A stretch of 64,000 nt of DNA from Oscillospiraceae bacterium (lineage in GTDB: Bacteria > Bacillota > Clostridia > Oscillospirales > Ruminococcaceae), in NCBI GenBank assembly GCA_025758045.1, contig CP107208.1:2542001-2606000 (forward strand), given 5' to 3'. The translations under genes and the position numbers were made by a program. Shown piece after piece: positions 16,868 to 25,307 of this stretch. Position 1 is the stretch's first letter. Every line of letters begins with the position of its first letter. The notes under the pieces were generated by a model. That model was not told the origin of the DNA, ran no database searches, and was given only the letters and a program-made list of their open reading frames with translations.

Positions 16868-17150
16868 GTATTCGTTAAAACACATTGACGGAGAAAGTAC
16901 GCGCGGTTCGTTTCGGACCAGAGAGAGCGGTCACCGGCTGCAAGCCGCCCCCAAGCCCCCGCGCCGAAGTTCACTCCTGAGTGGTGCGCGTGAACGGCAT
17001 ACCCGCTTAGTAGTACGCAACGGCTCTGCACCGTTACCGGCAGTTAAAGAGTGCCGCGCCTTTTTTGCGCGGAACACGGGTGGTACCGCGGAGTTTTGAT
17101 GTGCAAGGCTTCGTCCCTGACAAGCACAGGGACGAGGCCTTTTTGTTTTG
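16868..17150 (+). promoter_or_regulatory. T-box riboswitch, phenylalanine-specific, controlling pheST
   Basis: The leader contains the T-box GGGTGGTACCGCGG at 17078-17091, whose TGGT fits the ACCA end of tRNA-Phe. Stem I landmarks are visible: GAGAAAGTAC near 16891, AGAGAG near 16920 and a GGCTGCAAGCC terminal-loop element near 16936. A candidate specifier codon TTC followed by A lies at 16970-16973, next to a helix closing GCGCGG with CCGCGC. This predicts read-through when tRNA-Phe is uncharged. The competing terminator and the pheS gene follow, which fits a phenylalanine sensor. Confidence 0.93.
17106..17146 (+). terminator. T-box regulatory terminator
   Basis: A 14-bp stem with one G-T pair (AGGCTTCGTCCCTG / CAGGGACGAGGCCT) is followed by TTTTTGTTTT, 14 bases after the T-box sequence. 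It would form when tRNA-Phe is charged. Confidence 0.9.
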
Positions 17151-17180
17151 TCCCGCAAGACCCATAAACAGAGGTGTACT

Positions 17181-18203
17181 ATGGAAGAGAAAATCAAAGA
17201 GCTGCGCGCGGCGATTGAAGAAGCTGCCGCCGCTGTCACCGATCAGGCACAGCTGTCGGACTTCTGGCAGAAATTCCTGAGCAAAAACGGCGCTGTTGCC
17301 GGGCTGACCAAGTCCCTGCGCGATGTGCCCAAAGAGGATCGCCCTGCCGTTGGCAAGACCATCAACGAGTTCAAGCAGTGGGCCGAGGGCCAGTATCAGG
17401 CCCTGTCCGTCCAGGTGGAGCAGGCTGCCCTGGCTGCCCGCAACGCCGCCGAAACCGTGGACATCACCATGCCCCCGAAGGTTCGCCTGAACGGCAGCCT
17501 GCATCCCATCACTCTCGTCAAGAACGAGATCGTTGACGTTTTCGCCGGCATGGGCTTTGAGATCTACGAAGGTCCCGAGATCGAGGATGACGACCACAAC
17601 TTCACCCGCCTGAATGTACCCAAGAATCACCCCGCCCGCGATATGCAGGACACCTTCTATGTGGCCGATGACATCGTGCTGCGCACCCAGACCAGCGGCG
17701 GCCAGATCCGCGTGATGGATATGGAAAAGCCCCCCATCAAAGTGCTGGTCCCAGGCCGCGTCTTCCGCTCTGACTCCGATGCCACCCACTCCCCGATGTT
17801 CCATCAGATGGAGGGTCTGGTCGTGGACAAAGGCATCACCCTGTGCGACCTGCAGGGCATGCTGGACAAGTTCGTCCAGGCTTTGTTCGGCGCTGACGTC
17901 AAGACCCGTCTGCGCCCGTCCTACTTCCCGTTCACCGAGCCCAGCGTCGAGGTCGACGTTTCCTGCTTCGAGTGCGGCGGCAAGGGCTGCCCGCTGTGCA
18001 AGCACACCGGCTGGATCGAGGTCCTGGGTGCCGGTGTTGTGCACCACAGCGTGCTGGAGAACTGCGGCATTGACCCCAACGTCTATTCCGGCTTTGCCTT
18101 TGGCATCGGCATCGAGCGTATCGCCATGCTCAAATACGGCATCAACAACATCGGCCTGATGTTTGAAAACGATCTGCGCTTCTTGAAGCAGTTCGAGGAT
18201 TGA
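17181..18203 (+). CDS. pheS: Phenylalanyl-tRNA synthetase alpha subunit
   Basis: The 340-residue protein has the N-terminal coiled coil and the class II catalytic core: HPITLVKNEIVDVFAGMGFEIYEGPEIE, motif 2 around PGRVFRSDSDATHSPMFHQMEG and motif 3 GFAFGIGIERIAMLKYG. It also has a Cys cluster CFECGGKGCPLC typical of bacterial PheS. The ATG follows a GAGG site; earlier in-frame codons fall inside the T-box terminator. It forms an alpha2-beta2 enzyme with PheT. Confidence 0.96.
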   Translation: MEEKIKELRAAIEEAAAAVTDQAQLSDFWQKFLSKNGAVAGLTKSLRDVPKEDRPAVGKTINEFKQWAEGQYQALSVQVEQAALAARNAAETVDITMPPKVRLNGSLHPITLVKNEIVDVFAGMGFEIYEGPEIEDDDHNFTRLNVPKNHPARDMQDTFYVADDIVLRTQTSGGQIRVMDMEKPPIKVLVPGRVFRSDSDATHSPMFHQMEGLVVDKGITLCDLQGMLDKFVQALFGADVKTRLRPSYFPFTEPSVEVDVSCFECGGKGCPLCKHTGWIEVLGAGVVHHSVLENCGIDPNVYSGFAFGIGIERIAMLKYGINNIGLMFENDLRFLKQFED

Positions 18204-18222
18204 TGGGGGAGGAGTACAGATT

Positions 18223-20646
18223 ATGAAAGTACCGTTCAGCTGGTTAAAACAGTATGTTGATATTGACGTCACCGCACAGGAGTTGGAAGATAAGCTCTTT
18301 GGCTGCGGCTTTGAGGTCGAAGAACTCATTGATCTCGGCGGCGAGATCAGCAAAGTCGTTGTCGGCGTTGTCACCGAGTGCGTTCCTCAGGAGGGCACCC
18401 ACCTGCATATCTGCAAAGTAGACTGCGGCGAGTACGGCCACGACATCCAGATCTCCACCGGCGCTTCTAACGTTTACGAGGGCATGCACACCCCCGCCGC
18501 TCTGGACGGCTCCACGCTGCCCGGCGGCATCAAGATCAAGGCCAAGCCCCTGATGGGTGTTGAGTCCAACGGCATGCTCTGCAGCGGTGAGGAACTGGGC
18601 CTGAACGACGACCTGTATCCCGGCGCTGAGGTCTACGGCCTGCTCGACCTGCCCAAGGATACCGTTCCCGGCACCCCCATTCAGGAAGTTGTCGGCCTGG
18701 ATGATTACATTTTTGACATCTCCGTCACCGCCAACCGTGCCGATTGCCAGAGCGTCCTCGGCATCGCCCGCGAAGTTGCCGCCGTGCTGGGCAAGCCCCT
18801 CAAGATGCCCGCCATCGACTATACCGTCTCCGACACCACCGACGACCGTCTGTCCATCACCGTCGAGGCCCCGGACCTCTGCCCGCGCTACATCGGCCAC
18901 TATGTCCGCAACATCACCCCCGGCCCCTCTCCGCGCTGGATGAAGCGCCAGCTGGCCCTGTGCGGCCTGCGCAGCATCTCCAACGTCGTTGACATCACCA
19001 ACTACGTCATGCTGGAGATCGGCCAGCCGATGCACGCCTTCGATATGGACACGCTGGAAAGCTGCCAGATCATCGTCCGCCGCGCCAAGGATGGTGAGGA
19101 GATCACCACCCTGGACGAGAAGAACTTCAAGCTGACCCCCAATAACCTGGTCATCTGCGATGGTTCCAAGCCCGTTGCCCTGGCCGGCGTTATGGGCGGC
19201 CTGAACAGCGAGATCAAAGACAGCACCACCCAGCTGCTCTTCGAGAGCGCCAAGTTCGCCCGCGACAACATCCGCAAGACCGCCCGCGGCCTGGGCCAGA
19301 ACACCGATGCCTCCAGCCATTATGAAAAGGGTATTTCTGAGTACACCACCGAGCTGGGCATGGCCCGCGCCCTGCACCTCATTCAGGAATTGGGCTGCGG
19401 CGAAGTCACCGCTGCACACTTCGATTGCTCCGCCGGTGCCCCGCGTGAGGGTAAGCACTTCACCGCCACCATCAGCGGCATCAACGCCATCCTGGGCATC
19501 ACCGTGCCCACCGATGCCATCCTCGACATCCTGCACCGTCTGCAGTTCGAGGTCACCCTCGAAGCCGACGGCAACACCATGCAGGTCGTCGCGCCCCGCT
19601 GGCGTGAGGACATCGAGGTCGGCGAGCCTGACCTGGCCGAGGAAGTCATCCGCGAGTACGGCTATGACCACATCGTACCTACTTTCCTGAAGGCTGCCCA
19701 GGTCACCACCGGCGGCTTGACCGCTGAGCAGAAGGCCCGCGCCAAGGCCAAGCGCACCATGTGCGCCCAGGGCTTCTACGAGGCCGAGACCCTCGCGTTC
19801 TACGCCGATGCCGACCTGGATATGCTGCATATCGCTGCCGACGCCCCGGAGCGCAAGGTTATCCGCATCCTGAACCCCATTTCCTCTCATCTGACCATCA
19901 TGCGCCCGCTGCTGGCTCCGTCCCTGCTGAACGTTGTCGTTGACAACCTGCGCAAGGGCAACGGCGAGGGCCGCCTGTTCGAGATGTCCAACATCTACAT
20001 CCCGAAGCAGCTGCCTGTCACCGAACTGCCGGAAGAGCGCCTGCACCTGGGCTTCGCCGCCTGGGGCAGTGACGAGGATTTCTTTACCGTCAAGGGCGCT
20101 GTCGCCGCTTTGGGCGATGCTTTCGGCGTGGAGCTGACCGTGGAGCGTGCCGCCGATGTTGCCTGGCTGCACCCCGGCATTGCCGCTTACATCCTGTGCA
20201 AGGGCGAGCGCGTCGGCGTCTTCGGCAAGCTGGCCAATGATGTCACCGCTGAGCTGAAGCTGCCCAAGGACAGCCGCTCCAACCTGAACATCTACCTGGG
20301 CGAGATCGATTGGGTCGCTTTCCACGCTCTGGTCCCCACCAGCCTGCACTACACCCCGATCCCGGAGTTTGCCCCGGTCCAACGCGATCTGGCCCTGGTT
20401 GCTCCCGAAAGCATGGAGTGCGGCACCCTCATCACCGAGATGCAGCGCGCCTGCAAGCAGCTGACCAGGGTGGAGCTGTTCGACATCTACCGCGGCGAAA
20501 AGCTGGGCGCTGACAAGAAGAGTATGGCTTTCAGCCTGTACTTCCAGCCCGGCGAGAAGCCCTTCGCTGCCGATGAGGTCGATCGCTTCGTCAAGAAGAT
20601 CCTCGGCAACCTGAAGTTCAAGCTTGGCATCGAGATCCGCGAGTAA
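18223..20646 (+). CDS. pheT: Phenylalanyl-tRNA synthetase beta subunit
   Basis: The 807-residue protein shows the expected order: start MKVPFSWLKQYVDIDV, tRNA-binding (EMAP-like) domain to about residue 150, B3/B4 editing domain, B5 domains, the class II-like core, and the C-terminal ferredoxin-fold anticodon-binding domain (FAPVQRDLALV onward). Length is normal for bacteria. It begins 19 bases after pheS with a GGGGGAGGAG site and is under the same T-box control. A terminator follows. Confidence 0.96.
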   Translation: MKVPFSWLKQYVDIDVTAQELEDKLFGCGFEVEELIDLGGEISKVVVGVVTECVPQEGTHLHICKVDCGEYGHDIQISTGASNVYEGMHTPAALDGSTLPGGIKIKAKPLMGVESNGMLCSGEELGLNDDLYPGAEVYGLLDLPKDTVPGTPIQEVVGLDDYIFDISVTANRADCQSVLGIAREVAAVLGKPLKMPAIDYTVSDTTDDRLSITVEAPDLCPRYIGHYVRNITPGPSPRWMKRQLALCGLRSISNVVDITNYVMLEIGQPMHAFDMDTLESCQIIVRRAKDGEEITTLDEKNFKLTPNNLVICDGSKPVALAGVMGGLNSEIKDSTTQLLFESAKFARDNIRKTARGLGQNTDASSHYEKGISEYTTELGMARALHLIQELGCGEVTAAHFDCSAGAPREGKHFTATISGINAILGITVPTDAILDILHRLQFEVTLEADGNTMQVVAPRWREDIEVGEPDLAEEVIREYGYDHIVPTFLKAAQVTTGGLTAEQKARAKAKRTMCAQGFYEAETLAFYADADLDMLHIAADAPERKVIRILNPISSHLTIMRPLLAPSLLNVVVDNLRKGNGEGRLFEMSNIYIPKQLPVTELPEERLHLGFAAWGSDEDFFTVKGAVAALGDAFGVELTVERAADVAWLHPGIAAYILCKGERVGVFGKLANDVTAELKLPKDSRSNLNIYLGEIDWVAFHALVPTSLHYTPIPEFAPVQRDLALVAPESMECGTLITEMQRACKQLTRVELFDIYRGEKLGADKKSMAFSLYFQPGEKPFAADEVDRFVKKILGNLKFKLGIEIRE

Positions 20647-20660
20647 TTTTATAATTTCTA

Positions 20661-20697
20661 AGCCGCTGTGCGCTTTTTGCTGCACGACGGCTTTTTC
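20661..20697 (+). terminator. Terminator after pheT
   Basis: A hairpin with an AGCCG / CGGCT base, a 2x2 internal loop and GTGC / GCAC above it is followed by TTTTT. Confidence 0.7.
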
Positions 20698-20760
20698 TTT
20701 GCAAAAGTTTTCAAATCGGACACATTCTGCAGTACAATAGAGGCAAAGGAGGTTTTTGCC

Positions 20761-21420
20761 ATGCATCCGATTTTAGTTGTAGACGACGAACAGGCTATCG
20801 CCATGCTGATACGCCGCATCCTGACCGACGCAGGCTACCGCTGCGAGGCCGTGACCGACAGCATCAAAGCCGCCGATCTGCTGGAGAAAAAACAGTACGA
20901 CCTGGTGCTGCTTGATATTATGATGCCCCAAATCGACGGCTACGACCTGCTGAACTATATCCGCCCCACCGGCACACCCTGCATCTTCATCACGGCCAAG
21001 GCGGCGGTAGAGGACCGCGTGCGCGGCCTGCACAGCGGGGCCGATGATTATATCGTCAAGCCCTTTGCCCCGGCCGAATTAGTAGCCCGGGTAGAAAGCG
21101 TTCTGCGCCGCGCGGGCCGCAGCATGGTAGTCTACCACCTGTGGGATCTGACCGTAGACACCGCTGCCTGCCGCATCCAGCGCGGGGACGAGGAGATACG
21201 CCTGACGCCCAAAGAGTACGAACTACTGCTGCTTTTCCTGCGTAACCGCGGTCGCGCACTCTACCGGGACTATCTGTACGAAACCGTCTGGGGCGAGGAT
21301 GACATTGCCGACAGCACCCGCACGCTGGATACCCATGTCACCCGGCTGCGCCGCAAACTGCATCTGGGCGACCGCCTGCGTACCGTGCGCAATGTGGGTT
21401 ATATGCTGGAAAAAGAGTAA
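20761..21420 (+). CDS. OmpR-family response regulator
   Basis: The 219-residue protein has a receiver domain (D9/D10 pocket, phosphoacceptor D52 in LLDIMMP, Lys in YIVKPF) and an OmpR/PhoB winged helix (RLTPKEYELLLLFLRN; THVTRLRRKL). The ATG at 20761 follows a near-consensus AAAGGAGG site. Its likely partner is the kinase at 23044, from which it is separated by a 174-bp foldback element and a lipoprotein gene. It probably controls this locus. Confidence 0.92.
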   Translation: MHPILVVDDEQAIAMLIRRILTDAGYRCEAVTDSIKAADLLEKKQYDLVLLDIMMPQIDGYDLLNYIRPTGTPCIFITAKAAVEDRVRGLHSGADDYIVKPFAPAELVARVESVLRRAGRSMVVYHLWDLTVDTAACRIQRGDEEIRLTPKEYELLLLFLRNRGRALYRDYLYETVWGEDDIADSTRTLDTHVTRLRRKLHLGDRLRTVRNVGYMLEKE

Positions 21421-21594
21421 AGGCAACACCGCACAATTCCCGCCTAACGGCTTAAGCACCGCTCCGGCGGCTGCGGCACGGCATCTGCGTTGCCAAAATG
21501 CTCGATAATACACAAAGTATTATCTGCGCTTTTGGCTTAGCAGCTGCCGCACCTCGCTCGCCGTATCGGCACTTAGAATTATGCGGTATTGCCT
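21421..21594. repeat. 174-bp near-palindromic element, MITE-like
   Basis: The ends are 19-bp inverted repeats (21421-21439 and 21576-21594) matching at 17 of 19 positions. The interior is also self-complementary: about 42 of 59 bases pair from 21453 towards a centre near 21507, where GATAATAC faces GTATTATC. It begins exactly after the regulator's stop codon and contains no gene. It resembles a non-autonomous foldback element; as RNA it would form one long hairpin. No clear target-site duplication is visible. Confidence 0.65.
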
Positions 21595-21696
21595 AAAATC
21601 GTCGCAAAAGTTTGCATCCCGGACGCCTGCCGGAAACAAAACCGTGACATTGCCGCCGTACACTAAGGCCAGAACATAACAAAGGAGATGCTTTCT

Positions 21697-23013
21697 ATGA
21701 AATACCGCACAGCTTTTGCCATGGCTCTGGCCGCCATGATACTCACCGCCTGCGCTGCTGAACCTGCCGCAGGCATCACGCCATCGGCGGAATCCGCCGC
21801 GCTCGCTGTCACCACGCAGGAGCCTCCCGCCGCAGCAGTTGCCAGCGGTAAGCCGCTGTACATCCTCAACAGTGGCGGCACAGCCCCACAGTTTACTATA
21901 ACGGACACCGCCGCCTATCTGCCTATGAAATTCGGCGCCACACTGCTGGCTACCAAAATTGATTTTGCCACCGCACAGCAGCAGGTGCTTTGCAGCGTAG
22001 ACGGCTGCTCCCACGCTGATGCAGGCTGCCCGGCCTTTATGGCCGCTGACGATGATGCTTTGTCGCAGTACTACACCGGCGGGTTAGTTGCCGCAGGGGA
22101 CAGGCTCTACTGGTTTATCAATGGTGGGGCCTCGCCCGTCAATGTCCGGGTCGATGTCAGCGCACTGGACGGCAGTAATCGTCACACGATTGTTGAGAAC
22201 AGCAGTATATTCCAGCTGGATTGCACGATGTCCATGTGCTTTACCGATGGTGATGCTTTGTATCTTGCCACCGCCGCCAGCAGCCTTGTCCGGCTGGATG
22301 ATACCGGCCTGACCTCGGTTTTCCCGCTGAACGATGGGCATCCCACGCCAGAAAACCCGCTTTATACGCAGGACAACACGCCCCGCTGCACCATCCTTGG
22401 CTGCTGGCAGGATATGGCCGTCTTTGCCTGCACACCGTCCCTCAGCGGCAGCGGCACAGGCCTGATAGGCGTGCATGCCGACGGCTCCGTTACGGATTTG
22501 GGCAGCTACAGCATCGACTTTGGCAGCCCTACCGATTGGATTTCCACCCTGCATGACGGCAAGCTTTATTACGTTCCCGGCAGCGGCGACCAGGCCGAAA
22601 CCATCGAGGTCACCGACCTTGCCGCCCAAACTACCGAGACGCTCCCGCTGCCTGCTGGCGGTGGCTGGAACAATTATTGCATCGCCTACGGCGATGGCAC
22701 CATTGGCCTGATCAGCAACGAAATCAACTATGCCTGGACCCCCGGCAGCGATACCGCCATAGAATTGGCCCCCACCTGGTGCAAGGACACTGCTGTTGCC
22801 CGCTCTCTGGTCATCTATGCCGAGAATGGCACGATAGCACTGATCAAAGTCAGCGACCGCGCCATTTCTACGCCGCAGCTTACCCCGGAGGGTCTCCCGT
22901 ACCAGCGCCAGCAAACCATCTGCGAACTAGCGCTGATCCCACTGCAAGACTTATTTTCCGGCGGCCAAAACTGGACGCCCGTCGCCATGCTGGACGGGGC
23001 ACTTTTTGATTGA
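21697..23013 (+). CDS. Lipoprotein with C-x4-C-x-H-x4-CPA motif, function unknown
   Basis: The 438-residue protein has a lipobox (LTAC) and, from about residue 99, the motif CSVDGCSHADAGCPA. The rest is beta-rich with repeated Gly/Asp turns (GDRLYWFINGG, DGDALYLAT, DGKLYYVPGS), suggesting a six- to eight-bladed propeller. It has the same motif and general plan as the lipoprotein at 25304 and both seem to be paralogues. The ATG has an AAAGGAG site. It lies between the regulator and the kinase and may be a surface sensor or a target of the system; this is inference. Confidence 0.8.
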   Translation: MKYRTAFAMALAAMILTACAAEPAAGITPSAESAALAVTTQEPPAAAVASGKPLYILNSGGTAPQFTITDTAAYLPMKFGATLLATKIDFATAQQQVLCSVDGCSHADAGCPAFMAADDDALSQYYTGGLVAAGDRLYWFINGGASPVNVRVDVSALDGSNRHTIVENSSIFQLDCTMSMCFTDGDALYLATAASSLVRLDDTGLTSVFPLNDGHPTPENPLYTQDNTPRCTILGCWQDMAVFACTPSLSGSGTGLIGVHADGSVTDLGSYSIDFGSPTDWISTLHDGKLYYVPGSGDQAETIEVTDLAAQTTETLPLPAGGGWNNYCIAYGDGTIGLISNEINYAWTPGSDTAIELAPTWCKDTAVARSLVIYAENGTIALIKVSDRAISTPQLTPEGLPYQRQQTICELALIPLQDLFSGGQNWTPVAMLDGALFD

Positions 23014-23043
23014 GCCCACAGGCCACTACATGAGGATTTTTCT

Positions 23044-24519
23044 ATGAAATTTGCCACCAAACTCTCCCTTGGCTGCATCACGCTACTTTCCTGTGCGCTC
23101 TGCGCGGCGGGGTTGATCTTGACCGGCAAAAGCTTTTCCGGCAGTTTAGAGACCACCCGCGTCGCCATGCAGGCTCAGCAGGCCAAAGAAAAATACACAC
23201 TCGAGCGCTGCATTTTTACCGCTGCCGAAACCAACACCTTGTTCTCGACCAACACTATGGTCGAGAACTACACCCTGGCCACCGCCGCCCAGCAGTATGC
23301 CGAGCAAACGGCCGATGCCAACAGCGGCCTTGCTCTATGGGTCAACGGTGCATATACGCTGTATTCCAACCTGCCCACGGCATTGCCGCGTGCTGTGCAA
23401 ATGCAGGCCGTTTCCAATGGAGCTGACCACTGGCAGCTGGCTCACTGCGCGGGGCACTGGTATCTGCTGTTGTCCCAGCCGTTGGATATTCCCGGCGTGC
23501 AGGCAGACATACTCTGCTCCTACGATGTCACCAGCGTGTTTGCCACGCGCAACGCCCAGCTGCGGGCCTGGCTGGCGGCTTCAACCGCTTTGCTGGCGCT
23601 GGGCGGCGCGGCGGCAGTTCTCTTCAGCCGCCTCGTCACCCGGCCGCTGACCACCCTGCAATCTGCCAGTGAGAAGATTGCTGCCGGCCAGTATACCGAG
23701 CGCACCCAGGTGCAGACCAACGATGAGATCGGTGTACTGAGCCGCAGTTTTGACGCTATGGCTGCTGCGGTAGAGACTAAAATTGGCGAGATGGACGAAA
23801 CGCTGCAAAGCCAGAAAGACTTCATTGCAGCCTTTACTCATGAGGTCAAGACCCCCATGACTGCCATGCTTGGTTATGCCGACCTGATGCGTGCCGCGCC
23901 TGACGACGCAGACTTGCAGCGGGAATCTGCCAACTACATCTACCACGAGACCCGCCGGTTGGAGGAGCTCAGCCGCCGTCTGCTGGCCCTGATGGGCTTA
24001 GACGCCGCTGACCGCCTGACGCCGGAACCTGTCAGCGACCGCAGCCTGCTGAATCAAGTAGTGCGCAGCCTGCCCCAGGGCAGCACACCTGTGCCGCGCA
24101 TCATCGCCTGCGATTGCGCCGTGCAGGTGGACCGCGCCCTCTGGGTGGATATGCTGCGCAATCTGACCATCAACGCCCAGCGTGCCTGCAAGGGCATTGC
24201 GGGGGCGGCCATCACACTGCGCTGCCAGCAGCAGGGGAGCACCGTCGTTTTCACAGTGGCCGATACCGGCTGCGGCATCCCTGCCGCCGACCTGCCCCGC
24301 GTGACCGAAGCCTTTTATATGGTGGACAAGTCCCGCAGCCGTGCCGATGGTGGCAGCGGCATCGGGCTGGCGCTGTGCGCCCGAATCGCCCAGGCCCACG
24401 GCACCCAATTACAAATCGACAGTACCGAGGGTGTGGGTACGACCGTGACCGTATCCGTACCTATCCTTGGCCCTGATGATTTGCCTGCCGCCGATGCAGA
24501 CGGAAAGGAGCAACCATGA
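23044..24519 (+). CDS. Sensor histidine kinase of the locus
   Basis: The 491-residue protein has a membrane segment near residues 9-28, an extracellular domain of about 145 residues, and a second membrane segment near 176-198. A HAMP domain follows, then the phosphorylation site FTHEVKTPMTAM with H266, and an ATPase domain with NLTINAQRA, DTGCGIP and GSGIGLAL. It is the likely partner of the OmpR-type regulator at 20761. It overlaps the next gene by four bases. Confidence 0.9.
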   Translation: MKFATKLSLGCITLLSCALCAAGLILTGKSFSGSLETTRVAMQAQQAKEKYTLERCIFTAAETNTLFSTNTMVENYTLATAAQQYAEQTADANSGLALWVNGAYTLYSNLPTALPRAVQMQAVSNGADHWQLAHCAGHWYLLLSQPLDIPGVQADILCSYDVTSVFATRNAQLRAWLAASTALLALGGAAAVLFSRLVTRPLTTLQSASEKIAAGQYTERTQVQTNDEIGVLSRSFDAMAAAVETKIGEMDETLQSQKDFIAAFTHEVKTPMTAMLGYADLMRAAPDDADLQRESANYIYHETRRLEELSRRLLALMGLDAADRLTPEPVSDRSLLNQVVRSLPQGSTPVPRIIACDCAVQVDRALWVDMLRNLTINAQRACKGIAGAAITLRCQQQGSTVVFTVADTGCGIPAADLPRVTEAFYMVDKSRSRADGGSGIGLALCARIAQAHGTQLQIDSTEGVGTTVTVSVPILGPDDLPAADADGKEQP

Positions 24520-25307
24520 AAAAATATCGCCTTCCACTGGCCTGTGCGCTGGTGGTCCTCCTCAGCCTGGCGCTGCCTTTCGCTGTTTTTTCGCTGTGGG
24601 ACAAAGCACTTCTCTCCGCCCCGCACAGCCAGACGGCCGCCGAGGGCCTGTCCGCCGAAGCCCGCGCCAATTCCACTGCCTGCACGCTGTACGCCTGCAG
24701 CCATGTACTGAACGTCCCGCTGGGCTACAACAGCGGCAGCGAAAACCCCTGGGCGCAGACCGCCATCGATGACGCCACGCTGGACCGTGCTCGCAGTGCC
24801 CTGCGCGCCCTTCACGATGCCGGGCTGCTGACCGACGTCCAACTTGCCAAAGCCCTGGCCGTCTGCACCCAAAACGACAAAGCCACCAACTGGAACGCCG
24901 CCACCGCCCCCGGCGGCCTGACACAGGTAAGCTGCAATGTCATAGAAAATTTTGATGATGAATCGCCTGATTCTTACAGCAGCTTTGCATTGAACCTGAT
25001 TCTGACAAGCGCTGACACCCCGGTCTATTTCAACTACCAGGACGGCCAGGATACCACCCACCTTATCGCGGACGCCACCTACCTGCAAAAGTACAGCACC
25101 CTTTTGGGACTGGATTCCTTTGCCGATTGGCAGTACCCGGATTGGAGAGCCGCCGTGCGGGATTTCGGCGTCGCCGCCTACAGCGAGACCGCACAGCTCT
25201 ACCTCACCGCCAACTGCCGCTATGGCATCACCCTCTCCGCCGCCAGCATGACCCCGCAGGACTATGCTGATCTTGACGCCCTCTACGCTAAAGGAGACAC
25301 CCCATGA
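24516..25307 (+). CDS. Exported protein of unknown function
   Basis: The 263-residue product has an uncleaved or cleavable N-terminal hydrophobic segment (residues about 7-27) without a lipobox, then an Ala-rich helical stretch and a mixed C-terminal region. Two cysteines (CTLYACSH) follow the membrane segment and further cysteines occur at QVSCNV and TANCRY. I recognise no family. ATGA overlaps link it to both the kinase before it and the lipoprotein after it, so it is clearly part of the same operon. Confidence 0.75.
   Translation: MKKYRLPLACALVVLLSLALPFAVFSLWDKALLSAPHSQTAAEGLSAEARANSTACTLYACSHVLNVPLGYNSGSENPWAQTAIDDATLDRARSALRALHDAGLLTDVQLAKALAVCTQNDKATNWNAATAPGGLTQVSCNVIENFDDESPDSYSSFALNLILTSADTPVYFNYQDGQDTTHLIADATYLQKYSTLLGLDSFADWQYPDWRAAVRDFGVAAYSETAQLYLTANCRYGITLSAASMTPQDYADLDALYAKGDTP

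Noticed and set aside
18244..20766. Very long open frame antisense to pheT, and similar antisense frames over many genes
   Set aside because: They mirror conserved genes in codon-biased, GC-rich sequence, lack ribosome binding sites and encode low-complexity products.
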